DNA of 64,000 nt from positions 37,501 to 101,500 of the forward strand of contig JAVXUO010002996.1 of NCBI GenBank assembly GCA_033065855.1. The letters run 5' to 3'. This stretch comes from Escallonia rubra. Taxonomy: Eukaryota; Streptophyta; Magnoliopsida; Escalloniales; Escalloniaceae. Below the pieces are notes generated by a model, which was not told the DNA's origin, made no database searches, and saw only the letters and a list, made by a program, of their open reading frames with translations. A program made the translations under genes and the position numbers. Below, piece by piece: positions 1 through 9,187 of this stretch. Positions within the stretch are counted from its first letter, which is position 1; each line of letters starts with the position of its first letter.

Positions 1-537
1 AGAAAAGTAATAGATGCATTCGTAATATATTGAGTGTAGTGTATGGGAGTATTAGAAAAACCTACTCCAGTTATGGGTGTTTTAAATGTTTTTATATAAG
101 ATGGATCAGTTAAGCTTGGATCTATAACTGTAATGGTACATCCAGTATCTATAATTGCATTTGTTTCAACTAATTTATTATAATGCCTTACATGTATTCT
201 TGTAGTTATAAGGTTATTAAATCTTGCTTGAGTACATAATTTTTCTATTTTAAAGTCTTGAATATCTTGAATTAATTGTTTATTATCTCCTATGATTAAC
301 TCTTCTGTATGTTTTTTATTCATGGTTTCTTCTATTTGAATAACTTTTTATTCTAAATAGTCTAACCTTCTATTAACGTTTTTATCATAATAAGTGTCTT
401 TATTTTCAATTGGTTCTTTAGGTTTGATTATATCTATATTATATTTTTGTTTTATGCATTTTGTGCATGCTTCTTTATAACATAAATCACATTTACATCT
501 TACTTTAATTGCTGGATACCATGTGCATATATAGCAT
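1..537 (-). pseudogene. Endogenous caulimovirid fragment: coat-protein C-terminus to protease
   Basis: Read on the minus strand, this segment is a close copy of about 11270-11807 further right in the window. It covers the cysteine-rich end of the coat protein, a lysine/glutamate-rich linker and the start of the aspartic protease (DTGCT motif near 135-150). In the linker it has five A residues where the 11420 region has seven, so the two copies differ in reading frame there. A stop codon follows soon after. It runs off the left edge of the window and is separated from its continuation at 1735 by a hAT insertion. It has no intact gene and is an old integrated copy. Confidence 0.85.
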
Positions 538-1726
538 TAGGGGTGTCAATACCAACCCAAACCCATTTACCCAACCACACCCGCCCATTTAAAAAGCACC
601 CAAACCCATCCGTTTATTAATTGGGTCTTAAATGTGTCAATATTTTAAAATCCAATAAACCATGGGTTTAAATGGTTTATAAGTGGGTGCCCATTAAACC
701 ATACAATTTAATTATTAGAAAACTCTCAGCCATGCCCAACATACCAGCTACACACCATCGCGACCAGTCGTCGTCGCCGCCGCATGTCGAAACCGACAAC
801 ACTCCGTCGTGGTCGTCTTATTCCCACCATCGCCGCCATAAGAAATAACACCCCACGCACAGCCAAGCACCACCTTCACTCCAGAAGACCTCAAGCGGTT
901 TAGAGGTCATCTCTAAAAAGTTCCGGCAAAGACCTCGAGCTATTTCCATAAATCAGAGCGATCTTGGCTTAGATCTATAGTAGATCTGGGTTTTGAGGGT
1001 AAGGATGATCTCCAAAAAAACTGATGGAGGCTCAAACGGTGGCGTTCAGGTGGTTGTGGTGGTCGTCGAAGGGGCGGCGGTAGCTGTGCGGCGAGGCTGT
1101 GGATATGCTATAAATTAGAGCCATCTTGGCTCAGATCTATAGTAGATCTAGATTTTGAGGTAAGGATGAAAAAACTGATGGAGGCAATTGCGGTGGCATT
1201 CAGAGTGGTGGTGGTGGTCTTCGAAGCAGCGTGGTAGTACTGTGGCGGGGCTGTGGATATTCTAAAATGTGGAGGAATTGTAGTGGCGTTCAAAGGGTTA
1301 TAGGTGGTGGTTCTCATCGTGATCGCTGTAGCAATGCGGCAGGGCTACGGTGGTTATGATAATCTGGCTTGGCAATGGAGCTTTGGTGGCGTCTGTGATG
1401 GTGGTTTTGTCAACTGAATGGTGGTAGCTATGTGGCGGGGTTGTTGCGTGGCTGATGTGGTTGTTGTCGGTACTGCAACGGCAGTGGTTGCCGGTGAGGT
1501 GACGGTTGCTGGTGGCGGTGATGATGAAGATGAGGAGAGAACCAAGATTATTTACCTGTGAACTAGTCGTGGGTCATTTTTGGATTGATGGGTGAAACCA
1601 ACCCATTAAAGGTATGACCCATTTAACCCACAAACAAATGGGTTGATATGGATTGGTGACCCATTTACACCCAACACATTTAATTCACACCTAAACCCAA
1701 CCTACCCGCCCAATTTGCCAGCTCTA
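538..1726. mobile_element. Non-autonomous hAT-superfamily element inside the viral copy
   Basis: The insertion interrupts viral sequence that is continuous near 11262-11290. It is flanked by a perfect 8-bp duplication, tatagcat, at 530-537 and 1727-1734. The ends are imperfect inverted repeats: TAGGGGTGTCAAT at the left, and TAGAGCTGGCAAAT when the right end is read on the minus strand. Repeated 'acccaaaccc/gggttgggt' words lie just inside both ends. These are the hallmarks of small plant hAT elements. The 1189-bp interior is rich in gtggtgg/ggcggcg words and has no transposase. It inserted after the virus was integrated. Confidence 0.85.
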
Positions 1727-1734
1727 TATAGCAT

Positions 1735-2450
1735 GGTATTGTATCTAAACCTTTTTCTATTTGCCATTGATGTATACTGTCTTCTTCTAAAGTTAATTGA
1801 TTTTCTGAAGGTTTAAACATAAAATTGTATACCTCAATATTTCTTAATGAATTTATGAAAGTATCTAATTTATCAGTCGTTTCTACTAGAAGATCTTCCT
1901 CTTCCTCATCACTACTTATAGAAATGATGTCTTCTGTATATTCATTTATTGATTTAATGCTATATATACTCTCTGTGTCACTTAAGGTTTCATCTACCTC
2001 TAAGAGATCTTCATTGGTATTATTAACTATCATTGCTTTAAAATTATTATTATTAAGAGGGGTTAAAGGTCTTCCAAAGATCTGTTCTACATACCTAATA
2101 AAATATCTGCTATTGTTTTCTTGATCAACTAGGACTATATGATGTCTTAGGAGTTTTTCTAAATATTCATTCATTCTACTAGTAAAATGATCTAATTTAG
2201 TAGAGTAATTAAAATAGACAGTAAGAGGATTTCTAATAATTCTATGTCTACCAGAGTCTAAATTTATTCTAATTCTATCATTCACAACATTTATAAAATC
2301 TAGAGCAGAATAAAATGTATTAAAAGCTGCAATATATACTGCATATTCTTCATTGTCTTCAGTATAAGCAGAGTAAAATGTAGGATTTGTAGGTCTATCA
2401 CTCATGATAAATTGATAACAAGGGGTTACTTGCTCTGGGTTACTTCGCAT
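1735..2450 (-). pseudogene. Endogenous caulimovirid: small ORF A joined to coat-protein tail by an internal deletion
   Basis: The minus-strand frame starts at ATG 2450 (a second ATG at 2405 begins MSDRP) and encodes small protein A. The same protein is seen on the plus strand at 5892-6250. Near 2043-2060 the frame jumps from the end of A (PLTPLNNNN) directly into the acidic coat-protein tail found at 10947 onward (NFKAMIVNNTNED). Both partners carry taataataat at the junction, so a deletion between short matching repeats is the simplest explanation. The 256-codon open frame is therefore a chimera and not a native viral protein. It ends in the hAT element, where its last residues are encoded by transposon DNA. 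Confidence 0.8.
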
Positions 2451-2490
2451 TCTCCTTTACTAGGTGATTATCTCTTCAAAGCCAAGGAAA

Positions 2491-2507
2491 ATATGGCTCT
2501 GATACCA
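2491..2507 (-). promoter_or_regulatory. Caulimovirid tRNA-iMet primer-binding site
   Basis: On the minus strand this reads TGGTATCAGAGCCATAT. The first 12 or so bases match the complement of the 3' end of plant initiator methionine tRNA, the primer used for minus-strand DNA synthesis in Caulimoviridae (and in many LTR retrotransposons). It sits about 40 nt before the first ATG of small ORF A, on the same strand. It therefore marks the viral leader and the conventional start of the genome map. Because it abuts viral coding sequence in the right direction, a retrotransposon origin is less likely. Confidence 0.75.
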
Positions 2508-2621
2508 AAATGGGGGAGAGGTTTGGCCAGAAAACGAAGAGTCTCCGGTTAGACCGTGATCCATAGTGGATGAAAGTGTAATATTGATAAAAGTAAGGCG
2601 GAATAGAGAGATGATTTAAAG
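2508..2621 (-). other. Viral leader remnant up to a head-to-head junction
   Basis: This sequence lies upstream of the primer-binding site on the minus strand and has no counterpart elsewhere in the window. It is presumably viral leader. It ends at about 2621, where plus-strand protease-region sequence begins. At that point two viral fragments meet in opposite orientation. No TATA box or polyadenylation signal can be assigned with confidence. Confidence 0.45.
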
Positions 2622-2787
2622 AGGAACAAAAAGTTATTCAAATAGAAGAAACCATTAATAAAAAACATACAGAAGATCTAATCATAGAAGAAAATAAACA
2701 TTTAATTCAAGATATTCAAGAATTTAAAATAGAAAAATTTTGTACTCAGGCAAGATTTAATAACCTTATAACTACAAGAATACATGT
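2622..2787 (+). pseudogene. Endogenous caulimovirid polymerase fragment, 5' part (split by LTR)
   Basis: Nearly identical to 11455-11617. It encodes the charged linker between coat protein and protease. It is interrupted at 2788 by the solo LTR and continues at 5331. The last five bases (catgt, 2783-2787) are the left target-site copy of the LTR insertion. Confidence 0.8.
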
Positions 2788-3064
2788 TGTTCCCAACCTA
2801 TTCTGGTCGTACCCAAGGGCCCAATAGGGGTCCCATTTCACGCGAACACGTCGACATTGTCAACGGTCAATTTTGCCAACGCATCGAACCGGTCAGCGTG
2901 CGCACGCTCAAGTCACGTGCGTTTTTCGGTCCGCGCGCCTTGTGCGCGACTTAGGCACGATTTATTTCATGTTGACGTCACTCACGCTAGCGCGATCGTC
3001 ACGCCAAGACCACCCAAACACCTTTTCACCAAAAATGTCGACCAACGACGCAACCGGAACAACG

Positions 3065-3560
3065 GGGTCAAGGGGCAAAGGCCTTGGCCTACCCCTTGGG
3101 GTCGGCCTCGGCCTCGCCCAAGGCCAAGGGGTCGGCCTCAGCCTCCCATGGGGTTTGGCCTTGGCCTTCCCCCCCCGGTTCTTCACTCTTCGCGCAAAGT
3201 CCTTTTTGCACTTTGTTCGCTTCGTACATTTCGTACATGACTTTGAAACCTTGATCATCACATGGGTACGGTTCACATCAACACGCTCGTCGTAACGCAA
3301 CTTCCGGATTTGCCTTTTCTCATCAAAACACCTACCGTCGGCGTGCCCAAAGTTCACCGAAGGAGGGAATGGCCTTGGCCTCCCTTCATGGGAGTTGGCC
3401 TTTTGCCTTAGCCACCCCAGGGGTCGGCCTCGGCCTCGACGCGGCCTTGGCCTTGGCCTTTTGCCTTAGCCACCCCCTGGGGTCAGCCTCGGCCTTGCCA
3501 AGGGGTCGGCCTCGACCTCCCCAGAGGTGGTGGCCTTGGCCTTCCCCCCAATGTTCGGCC
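3065..3560 (+). repeat. GC-rich 'ggccttggcc/ggtcggcctc' imperfect repeats in the left LTR
   Basis: Short words such as ggcctcggcct, ggccttggcc and ccccttgggg recur without strict period. The minus strand of the right LTR has the matching tract at about 63215-63375. This is low-complexity LTR sequence. The glycine/proline/arginine-rich open frames across it are artefacts. Confidence 0.75.
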
Positions 3561-4134
3561 TATGGCCTCCTCTCCCGTGCGTACTTGTTTTCTCGAGTCT
3601 TTGCACCTCCACGATGTTTACGGATGTTCATACATCAACCTCGCAACGTCCGTCGTGCATCACCTTACGGATGTTCGTACATCAACCTCGCGACGTCCGT
3701 TGTGCATCAACCTTGTGACATACGTCGCCCGTGACCGCACACCGCTCCCGCGATGCCCGTCGCCCAAAGTCACACGCTACCGCTGAATGACCCATCGCCG
3801 ACGACCGCATACCATCGCTCCCAATTTTGTCACTACTACATGTTGCATTCATTATATTGTTATGACAGGTACACTTAACTCACATCCTGTCTTCGGGACA
3901 CCCGACGCGCGCCCTTGTGCCGCTCTCATGACACGTGCCCTGGCACCAAATATTGCTCCGCGACGTTCGTCGCCGCGGCCTTGCGCCATTCTCATGACAC
4001 GTGCCCCGCCACCGAATATGGCTCCGCGACGTTCGTCGCCGCGCCCTTGCGCCATTTACGTGCCCCGGCACCAGGTATTGTCTCGTGCTGTAGGCACCGC
4101 GCCCATGCGCCACAATCATATTACATGCTTCCGG

Positions 4135-4530
4135 GATGGGCTCACAACCTTATAGCCATCGCCGTCTCAATCAAAGGGGGGGCTTCGGCCCTCGTACAGG
4201 GATGGGCTCACAACCTTATAGCCATCGCCGTCTCAATCAAAGGGGGGGATTCGGCCGTCGTACAGGGATGGGCTCACAACCTTATGTCCATCGCCGTCTC
4301 AATCAAAGGGGGGGCTTCGGCCCTCGTACCGGGATGGGCTCACAACCTTATAGCCATCGCCGTCTCAATCAAAGGGGGGGGGCTTCGGCCCTCGTACCGG
4401 GATGGGCTCACAACGTTATAGCCATCGCCGTCTCAATCAAAAGGGGGGCTTTGGCCCTCGTACCGGGATGGGCTCACAACCTCATAGCCATCGCCGTCTC
4501 AATCACGGGGGGCTCCGGCACGAGGACCCC
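4135..4530 (+). repeat. 66-bp tandem repeat array (six copies) in the left LTR
   Basis: Copies begin with gatgggctcacaac at 4135, 4201, 4267, 4333, 4401 and 4467. The spacings are 66, 66, 66, 68 and 66 bp. Each unit continues through 'agccatcgccgtctcaatc' to a G-run and 'ttcggccctcgtac'. Because 66 is a multiple of three, the array stays open in more than one frame and mimics a repeat protein. The upstream stretch 3900-4100 carries two or three looser copies of a related motif (cgacgttcgtcgccgc). Confidence 0.9.
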
Positions 4531-4963
4531 TCGCAGCGGACTCTGAGCACTGAGCTGTGACTATGTCCACTCATGTTGTTGTCGATCATCGACACCACCA
4601 GGACAATGACCCAGGGGTCATTCCGGGACGGGGCAGGTCCTCGGAGGGCATCGCGCCTAGTCCGCCTGGCAGTTGGCTACAGGGGTAACCCTCGCCACTC
4701 TCAGGTTCTCCGCGCGTCTCTTGACGCACCTCGTGGGATTCAGTAAGGGCTTGGATCGGTGGCTGGGGCAACGGGCTTACTCTGATCATGCTGTCATGGT
4801 GTGGTCAGTCTTCTCAGACAGGTAGAGCGACGCTGCGCGAGGCAGGCAACGCGAATTTGGGAACCGGCAGTCTAACGAAGAACCGGTATTTTGGGACCCC
4901 CTGGTGACGTGTCAATCCCAGGGGATGACATGTGGTACTTTATGACATAAGCACACTGTTTCC

Positions 4964-4971
4964 TATAAATA
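4964..4971 (+). promoter_or_regulatory. TATA box of the left LTR
   Basis: TATAAATA follows a GC-rich upstream region and precedes the last ~360 bp of the LTR. The right LTR has the same motif at the matching place on the minus strand (61340-61347). It is the likely core promoter that drove transcription of the parent retrotransposon. Nothing shows that it is active now. Confidence 0.6.
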
Positions 4972-5330
4972 GTGAACTTTACAACTCAAAAAGGGGTTCT
5001 TCTTCTTCATTCTCACAAAAATCACTTTCTCACTCTAGAATTTGGGAGCCCTTGGATTCTAGTGAGAGAAAGACAAATTGGACATAACTTAAGACCGTAA
5101 CATTGGACCTCGACTTGGACCCTAACTTGGACTATCGACTGCTGGCCCTGTTCGTCTTAGCTTTGCCTTCGCAGTACTGCCATTCCTCACGGCCTGTCTG
5201 GGAAGCCTTGCTCTCAGCCCTTACTCCGTCCTTGCTGTCTCTCAGTTTGTATACTTGGAAGCTGACACGGACTGCAGCATTTGTGGCACCTCCACGTAAG
5301 TAAGAACCCATTTTCCTTGGCATCACGTGT

Positions 5331-5520
5331 AAGGCATTATAATAAATTAATTGAAACAAATGCAATTATAGATACTGGATGTACCATTACAGTTATAGAT
5401 CCAAGCTTAACTGATCCATCTTATATAAAAACATTTGAGACACCCATAACTGGAGTATGTTTTTCTAATACTCCCATTCACTACTCTCAATATATTACAA
5501 ATGCATCTATTACTTTTCTA
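5331..5520 (+). pseudogene. Endogenous caulimovirid aspartic-protease fragment (continued after LTR)
   Basis: Resumes the viral frame interrupted at 2787. It includes the retropepsin-type DTGCT motif (about 5371-5385) and matches 11620-11807. It ends abruptly at about 5520, where a short inverted piece begins. Confidence 0.8.
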
Positions 5521-5625
5521 AATATTCTAACCTTCTATTAACGTTTTTATCATAATAAGTGTCTTTATTTGTAATAGGTTCTTTAGGTTTGATTATATCT
5601 ATATTATATTTTTGTTTTATGCATA
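5521..5625 (-). pseudogene. Short inverted caulimovirid fragment (coat-protein/polymerase linker)
   Basis: About 100 bp that match, on the minus strand, 11350-11452 of the longer viral run. The fragment is bounded on both sides by plus-strand viral pieces, so two more rearrangement junctions lie within 110 bp. Confidence 0.7.
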
Positions 5626-5852
5626 TGAAATCAGTTTCTGCAAAGAAATATATACTCCACAACACTGTGGTCAAGAAGAATCAAGAAGACCTAAATATAC
5701 CAGAAAACCATACAAAAGTTATAAACAACCTAGAAAAACTTATTATTTAAGAAAAAGCAAAGCTAGAAAACCCTTTTAAATCCTAAACATGTTAGAAAAT
5801 ATGATAATAGAAGGATATACAAAAACAAAATTACATGTTATTCATGCGGAGA
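5626..5852 (+). pseudogene. Caulimovirid coat-protein fragment: basic region and start of zinc knuckle
   Basis: Matches 10688-10915. The reading frame carries a lysine/arginine/tyrosine-rich stretch and the first half of the CCHC motif (CYSCGEP). It then joins at about 5852 to sequence just upstream of small ORF A. A one-base deletion relative to 10825 shifts the frame near 5778. Confidence 0.75.
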
Positions 5853-6250
5853 ACCAGAGAATGCGAAGTAACCCATTGTTATCAATTTATCATGAGTGAT
5901 AGACCTGCAAATCCTACTTTTTACTCTGCTTATACTGAAGACAATGAAGAATATGCAGTAGATATTGCAGCTTTTAATACATTTTATTCTGCTCTAGATT
6001 TTATAAATGTTGTGAATGATAGAATTAGAATAAATTTAGACTCTGGTAGACATAGAATTATTAGAAATCCTCTTACTGTCTATTTTAATTACTCTGCTGA
6101 ATTAGATCATTTTACTAGTAGAATGAATGAATATTTAGAAAAACTCCTAAGACATCATATAGTCCTAGTTGATCAAGAAAACAATAGCAGATATTTTATT
6201 AGGTATGTAGAACAGATCTTAGGAAGACCTTTAACCCCTCTTAATAATAA
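5853..6250 (+). pseudogene. Endogenous caulimovirid small ORF A (copy 2)
   Basis: From ATG 5892 the frame encodes about 120 residues beginning MSDRP. It is nearly identical to the minus-strand copy at 2405-2060. Its core pattern is aromatic-x-aromatic...AL...ND.IR, then NPL, then a leucine-rich helix-like stretch and V.Q.NN..Y.RY. Proteins B and C below share this pattern, so all three look paralogous. I recognise no named domain. It lacks an obvious zinc finger, protease or RT motif and I cannot match it to movement protein. The longer open frame from 5835 runs in from coat-protein sequence across a rearrangement junction. Confidence 0.7.
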
Positions 6251-6252
6251 TA

Positions 6253-6549
6253 ATGGGCAATAATAATACTAGAAATCATACAACTACTTATATTAGTAAT
6301 ACTGAAGATCGTTTTGAAGCAAATTATGTAGAATTTCGTAGATTTTATGCAGCACTAGAAGTTATTGATGATACAAATGATAATATTAGATTCAATATTT
6401 CAGAAGGCACCTTATCTTTAAAATATAATCCTTTAAGAAGTTATATTCGTACTCTTATAAATGTTGACGCAATAATAACAGGTATAAATGCGTATTTAAA
6501 ACATTTAGTAGATTTTTATATATATTTTAAAGACTTTGGTAACAATAAT
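6253..6549 (+). pseudogene. Small ORF B, truncated (unit 1)
   Basis: ATG 6253 starts MGNNNTRN and follows ORF A almost immediately. About 99 residues match ORF B at 9295-9726. After GNNN (about 6550) the sequence switches to the reverse strand of the transactivator gene, so the C-terminus is lost. The open frame that continues to 6732 is antisense to viral transactivator sequence. Confidence 0.75.
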
Positions 6550-7378
6550 TCTTCTATGTCTAAATTTAAAGATTTTAATGGGTTTTTATATATTTTATCT
6601 TTACCGAAAGCCTGTGAATCCGGATTAGCTACTCCTTTAACCCCGAAAGTAGTTGGTTTTGATGACTGGTGTTTAGAAAGAACAGTGGTATACCTGTTTT
6701 TCCAGTCATTGGCTTCTAATTCTAATACTTGATTTTGGGCCTTAAGCTGGGCTATCTGTATGTCAAAATGTGATTTTTCTAAAAGGACATGATCATGTCT
6801 TATTTTTAATATATTAAAGTGTTTAGTTAAGGTATTGCAGTTTTCACAGTTTGCAATGATGTCTGTATTGGAACTATCTTGACAATCTAGGCTAATGTAG
6901 TAGTTAGGCCCATAATGGGTCTGCATAAGCGTAGTTGCTTCATTAAAAGTAATAGTACCTTTGTACCAAGATTAAGGGACATTACCTACACCTCCTACCA
7001 TGGCTTCAGGATAACTTTTAAATATGCCTGGCATAATGCCTTTAAAAACGCAATAAAAATTGTACTTTTTCGTGTCTCTTATTTTATTGAAATCATTGGC
7101 TAATGCGTTGACGGTATTTACAAACCATCTGTTGTCTCTTTTTATAAATGATTGCCATAAGTTATCTAAAAGGGTTCGATGGTCAACGGGAAAAGGTCCA
7201 AGTTTGTGATCTTTAACTTGGAATCTCGATCCAGCATGTATAACCTCTAGATTATTACCGTTGTAATTTATTCTATTTTTTCCTAGATTGTCTATTTAAC
7301 TAGTAAACTGTGTAGGAAAAACTGGATTAGCTTGATTTACCTGAGCTTGTCTGGTCTGACGGAAGAAGAGGATGCCAT
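6550..7378 (-). pseudogene. Transactivator/viroplasmin (P6-like) gene, truncated, unit 1
   Basis: On the minus strand, downstream of the RNase H stop (7433-7435), comes a frame with the P6/viroplasmin signature (Cauli_VI-type): a YxVFxG...PGI...Y.EA..GG motif, then SWYKG and an EA pair, at about 6920-7066. A charged coiled-coil-like segment follows (6600-6850, E/L/K rich, after a C..C pair). In Caulimoviridae this protein forms inclusion bodies and reactivates translation on polycistronic RNA. The copy is broken: TAA at 6972-6974 where unit 2 has CAA, another stop near 7292, no consistent frame from ATG 7378, and truncation at the inverted junction near 6550. Confidence 0.72.
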
Positions 7379-7432
7379 CTGAAAACAAAACAAAAACTGT
7401 ATTTATTCTACTGCTATTGGTCTAAAGTTATC
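7379..7432 (-). promoter_or_regulatory. Polymerase-transactivator intergenic spacer with splice-acceptor-like tract
   Basis: The spacer reads on the minus strand as a short A/T-rich stretch followed by tttttgttttgttttcag directly before ATG 7378. This resembles a pyrimidine-tract 3' splice site. Thirty-seven bases into the gene there is ctcaggtaaat, which resembles a 5' splice site. The same arrangement is present in unit 2 (8900-8953). Function is inferred only from sequence. Confidence 0.3.
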
Positions 7433-7666
7433 TTAAGATAAAATCTTTCTAAATGGTAAATCGGCTATAGAATTGTCTATACCTTTAATATGTTGCCATT
7501 CTATTTTGTCTACTCTATAATTGCTTAAAGAAGTTAGGAATTTTAACCATCTATTGGTATATCTAGAGTTTTTATTTTTGTTGTATCTGACTATGACTTC
7601 ACAGTCTGTTCTAATGCAGAATTCATGCTTAGATATTAAAAGTGCTTTAAAATGTTCTAAGGCGTA
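7433..7666 (-). pseudogene. RNase H C-terminal fragment of viral polymerase (unit 1)
   Basis: Minus-strand frame of about 77 codons ending TAA at 7433-7435. It has the caulimovirid/retroelement RNase H end pattern: F.IRTDCEVIV, then a RWL.FL block, IEWQHIKG and a final DNS.AD. The catalytic aspartate-containing TDCE and the DN..AD tail are visible. The rest of the polymerase is absent on this side because the fragment joins plus-strand ORF A sequence at 7666. It fixes the viral gene order RNase H then transactivator. Confidence 0.75.
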
Positions 7667-7773
7667 CCTAAGACATCATATTGTCCTAGTTGATCAAGAA
7701 AACAATAGCAGATATTTTATTAGGTATGTAGAACAGATCTTAGGAAGACCTTTAACCCCTCTTAATAATAATA

Positions 7774-8067
7774 ATGGGCAATAATAATACTAGAAATCAT
7801 ACAACTACTTATATTAGTAATACTGAAGATCGTTTTGAAGCAAATTATGTAGAATTTCGTAGATTTTATGCAGCACTAGAAGTTATTGATGATACAAATG
7901 ATAATATTAGAATCAATATTTCAGAAGGCACTTTATCTTTAAAATATAATCCTTTAACAAGCTCTATTCCTACTATTATAAATGTTGACGCAATAATAAC
8001 AGGTATAAATGCGTATTTAAAACATTTAGTAGATTTTTATTTATATTTGAAAGACTGCGGTAACAAG
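7774..8067 (+). pseudogene. Small ORF B, truncated (unit 2)
   Basis: Same start (MGNNN) and truncation as in unit 1, with several amino-acid differences in the second half (NPLTSSIPTIIN instead of NPLRSYIRTLIN). It loses homology at about 8067, where antisense transactivator sequence begins. Confidence 0.72.
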
Positions 8068-8069
8068 AA

Positions 8070-8899
8070 TTCATCTATGTCTAAGTTTAAAGATTTTAAT
8101 GGGTTTTTATATATTTTATCTTTACCGAAAGCCTGTGAATCCGGATTAGCTACTCCTTTAACCCCGAAAGTAGTTGGTTTTGATGACTGGTGTTTAGAAA
8201 GAACAGTGGTATACCTGTTTTTCCAGTCATTGGCTTCTAATTCTAATACTTGATTTTGGGCCTTAAGCTGGGCTATCTGTATGTCAAAATGTGATTTTTC
8301 TAAAAGGACATGATCATGTCTTATTTTTAATATATTAAAGTGTTTAGTTAAGGTATTGCAGTTTTCACAGTTTGCAATGATGTCTGTATTGGAACTATCT
8401 TGACAATCTAGGCTAATGTAGTAGTTAGGCCCATAATGGGTCTGCATAAGCGTAGTTGCTTCATTAAAAGTAATAGTACCTTTGTACCAAGATTGAGGGA
8501 CATTACCTACACCTCCTACCATGGCTTCAGGATAACTTTTAAATATGCCTGGCATAATGCCTTTAAAAACGCAATAAAAATTGTACTTTTTCGTGTCTCT
8601 TATTTTATTGAAATCATTGGCTAATGCGTTGACGGTATTTACAAACCATCTGTTGTCTCTTTTTATAAATGATTGCCATAAGTTATCTAAAAGGGTTCGA
8701 TGGTCAACGGGAAAAGGTCCAAGTTTGTGATCTTTAACTTGGAATCTCGATCCAGCATGTATAACCTCTAGATTATTACCGTTGTAATTTATTCTATTTT
8801 TTCCTAGATTGTCTATTTAACTAGTAAACTGTGTAGGAAAAACTGGATTAGCTTGATTTACCTGAGCTTGTCTGGTCTGACGGAAGAAGAGGATGCCAT
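8070..8899 (-). pseudogene. Transactivator/viroplasmin (P6-like) gene, truncated, unit 2
   Basis: Second copy of the gene described at 6550-7378. Here the codon equivalent to the unit-1 stop is CAA, giving a 172-codon open frame (8555 to 8037). It contains MPGIFKSYPEAMVGG, SWYKG, an EA pair, a C..C pair and the coiled-coil-like charged region. The upstream part (8556-8899) still carries a stop near 8813, and the 3' end is lost at the inverted junction near 8070. Confidence 0.72.
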
Positions 8900-8953
8900 C
8901 TGAAAACAAAACAAAAACTGTATTTATTCTACTGCTATTGGTCTAAAGTTATC

Positions 8954-9187
8954 TTAAGATAAAATCTTTCTAAATGGTAAATCGGCTATAGAATTGTCTA
9001 TACCTTTAATATGTTGCCATTCTATTTTGTCTACTCTATAATTGCTTAAAGAAGTTAGGAATTTTAACCATCTATTGGTATATCTAGAGTTTTTATTTTT
9101 GTTGTATCTGACTATGACTTCACAGTCTGTTCTAATGCAGAATTCATGCTTAGATATTAAAAGTGCTTTAAAATGTTCTAAGGCGTA
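8954..9187 (-). pseudogene. RNase H C-terminal fragment (unit 2)
   Basis: Copy of 7433-7666, ending TAA at 8954-8956. It has the same TDCE and IEWQHIKG motifs and joins plus-strand ORF A sequence at 9187. Confidence 0.72.

Larger units (their letters stand above)
2788..5325 (+). mobile_element. Solo LTR of a large-LTR retrotransposon (left copy)
   Basis: A 2538-bp element starting TGTTCCCAACC and ending GGCATCA, so it has the canonical TG...CA ends. It is inserted in viral protease sequence and flanked by catgt (2783-2787) and cgtgt (5326-5330), a 5-bp duplication with one mismatch. The uninterrupted viral sequence is seen at about 11600-11640. A TATA box at 4964-4971 gives plus orientation. 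A second member in reverse orientation lies at 61022-63576, with matching ends and matching segments near 4600-4800. There are no internal coding domains. Such isolated LTRs arise by recombination between the two LTRs of a full element. Open frames inside it are by-products of GC-rich tandem repeats. Confidence 0.88.
6147..7666. repeat. Tandem viral unit 1 of 1521 bp
   Basis: Begins at cctaagacatcat inside small ORF A and ends at the minus-strand RNase H piece. The same sequence recurs exactly 1521 bp later (compare 6253 with 7774 and 9295). The unit contains plus-strand ORF A tail and ORF B start, then minus-strand transactivator and RNase H C-terminus. Each unit therefore has one inverted junction inside (about 6550) and one at its border (about 7666). 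Confidence 0.88.
7667..9187. repeat. Tandem viral unit 2 of 1521 bp
   Basis: Second copy of the unit at 6147-7666 with the same internal inverted junction. Most of the copy differs by single bases only, but differences cluster at about 7911-8095 (for example aatcaatattt for attcaatattt, and gactgcggtaacaagaa for gactttggtaacaataa). This suggests patchy conversion from a diverged viral copy. Confidence 0.88.

Noticed and set aside
1680..2450. 256-codon minus frame read as a native viral protein
   Set aside because: It is a deletion chimera of ORF A with coat-protein tail, and its end is encoded by a hAT element.
2495..2507. tRNA-iMet complement as a sign of an LTR retrotransposon instead of a virus
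   Set aside because: It lies directly before viral ORF A on the same strand with no LTR end (TG...CA) next to it.
4135..4530. Array that could be mistaken for CRISPR-like repeats
   Set aside because: Units are contiguous with no unique spacers, and the host is a plant.
3915..4546. Open frames of 136-168 codons with a repeated GSQPYSHRRLNQRGGFG-type peptide
   Set aside because: They are produced by a 66-bp tandem repeat in an LTR. Several frames are open at once and no start context or domain supports a protein.
6253..6732. 159-codon frame read as one viral protein
   Set aside because: Only the first ~99 residues are viral ORF B. The rest is antisense transactivator sequence across a rearrangement.
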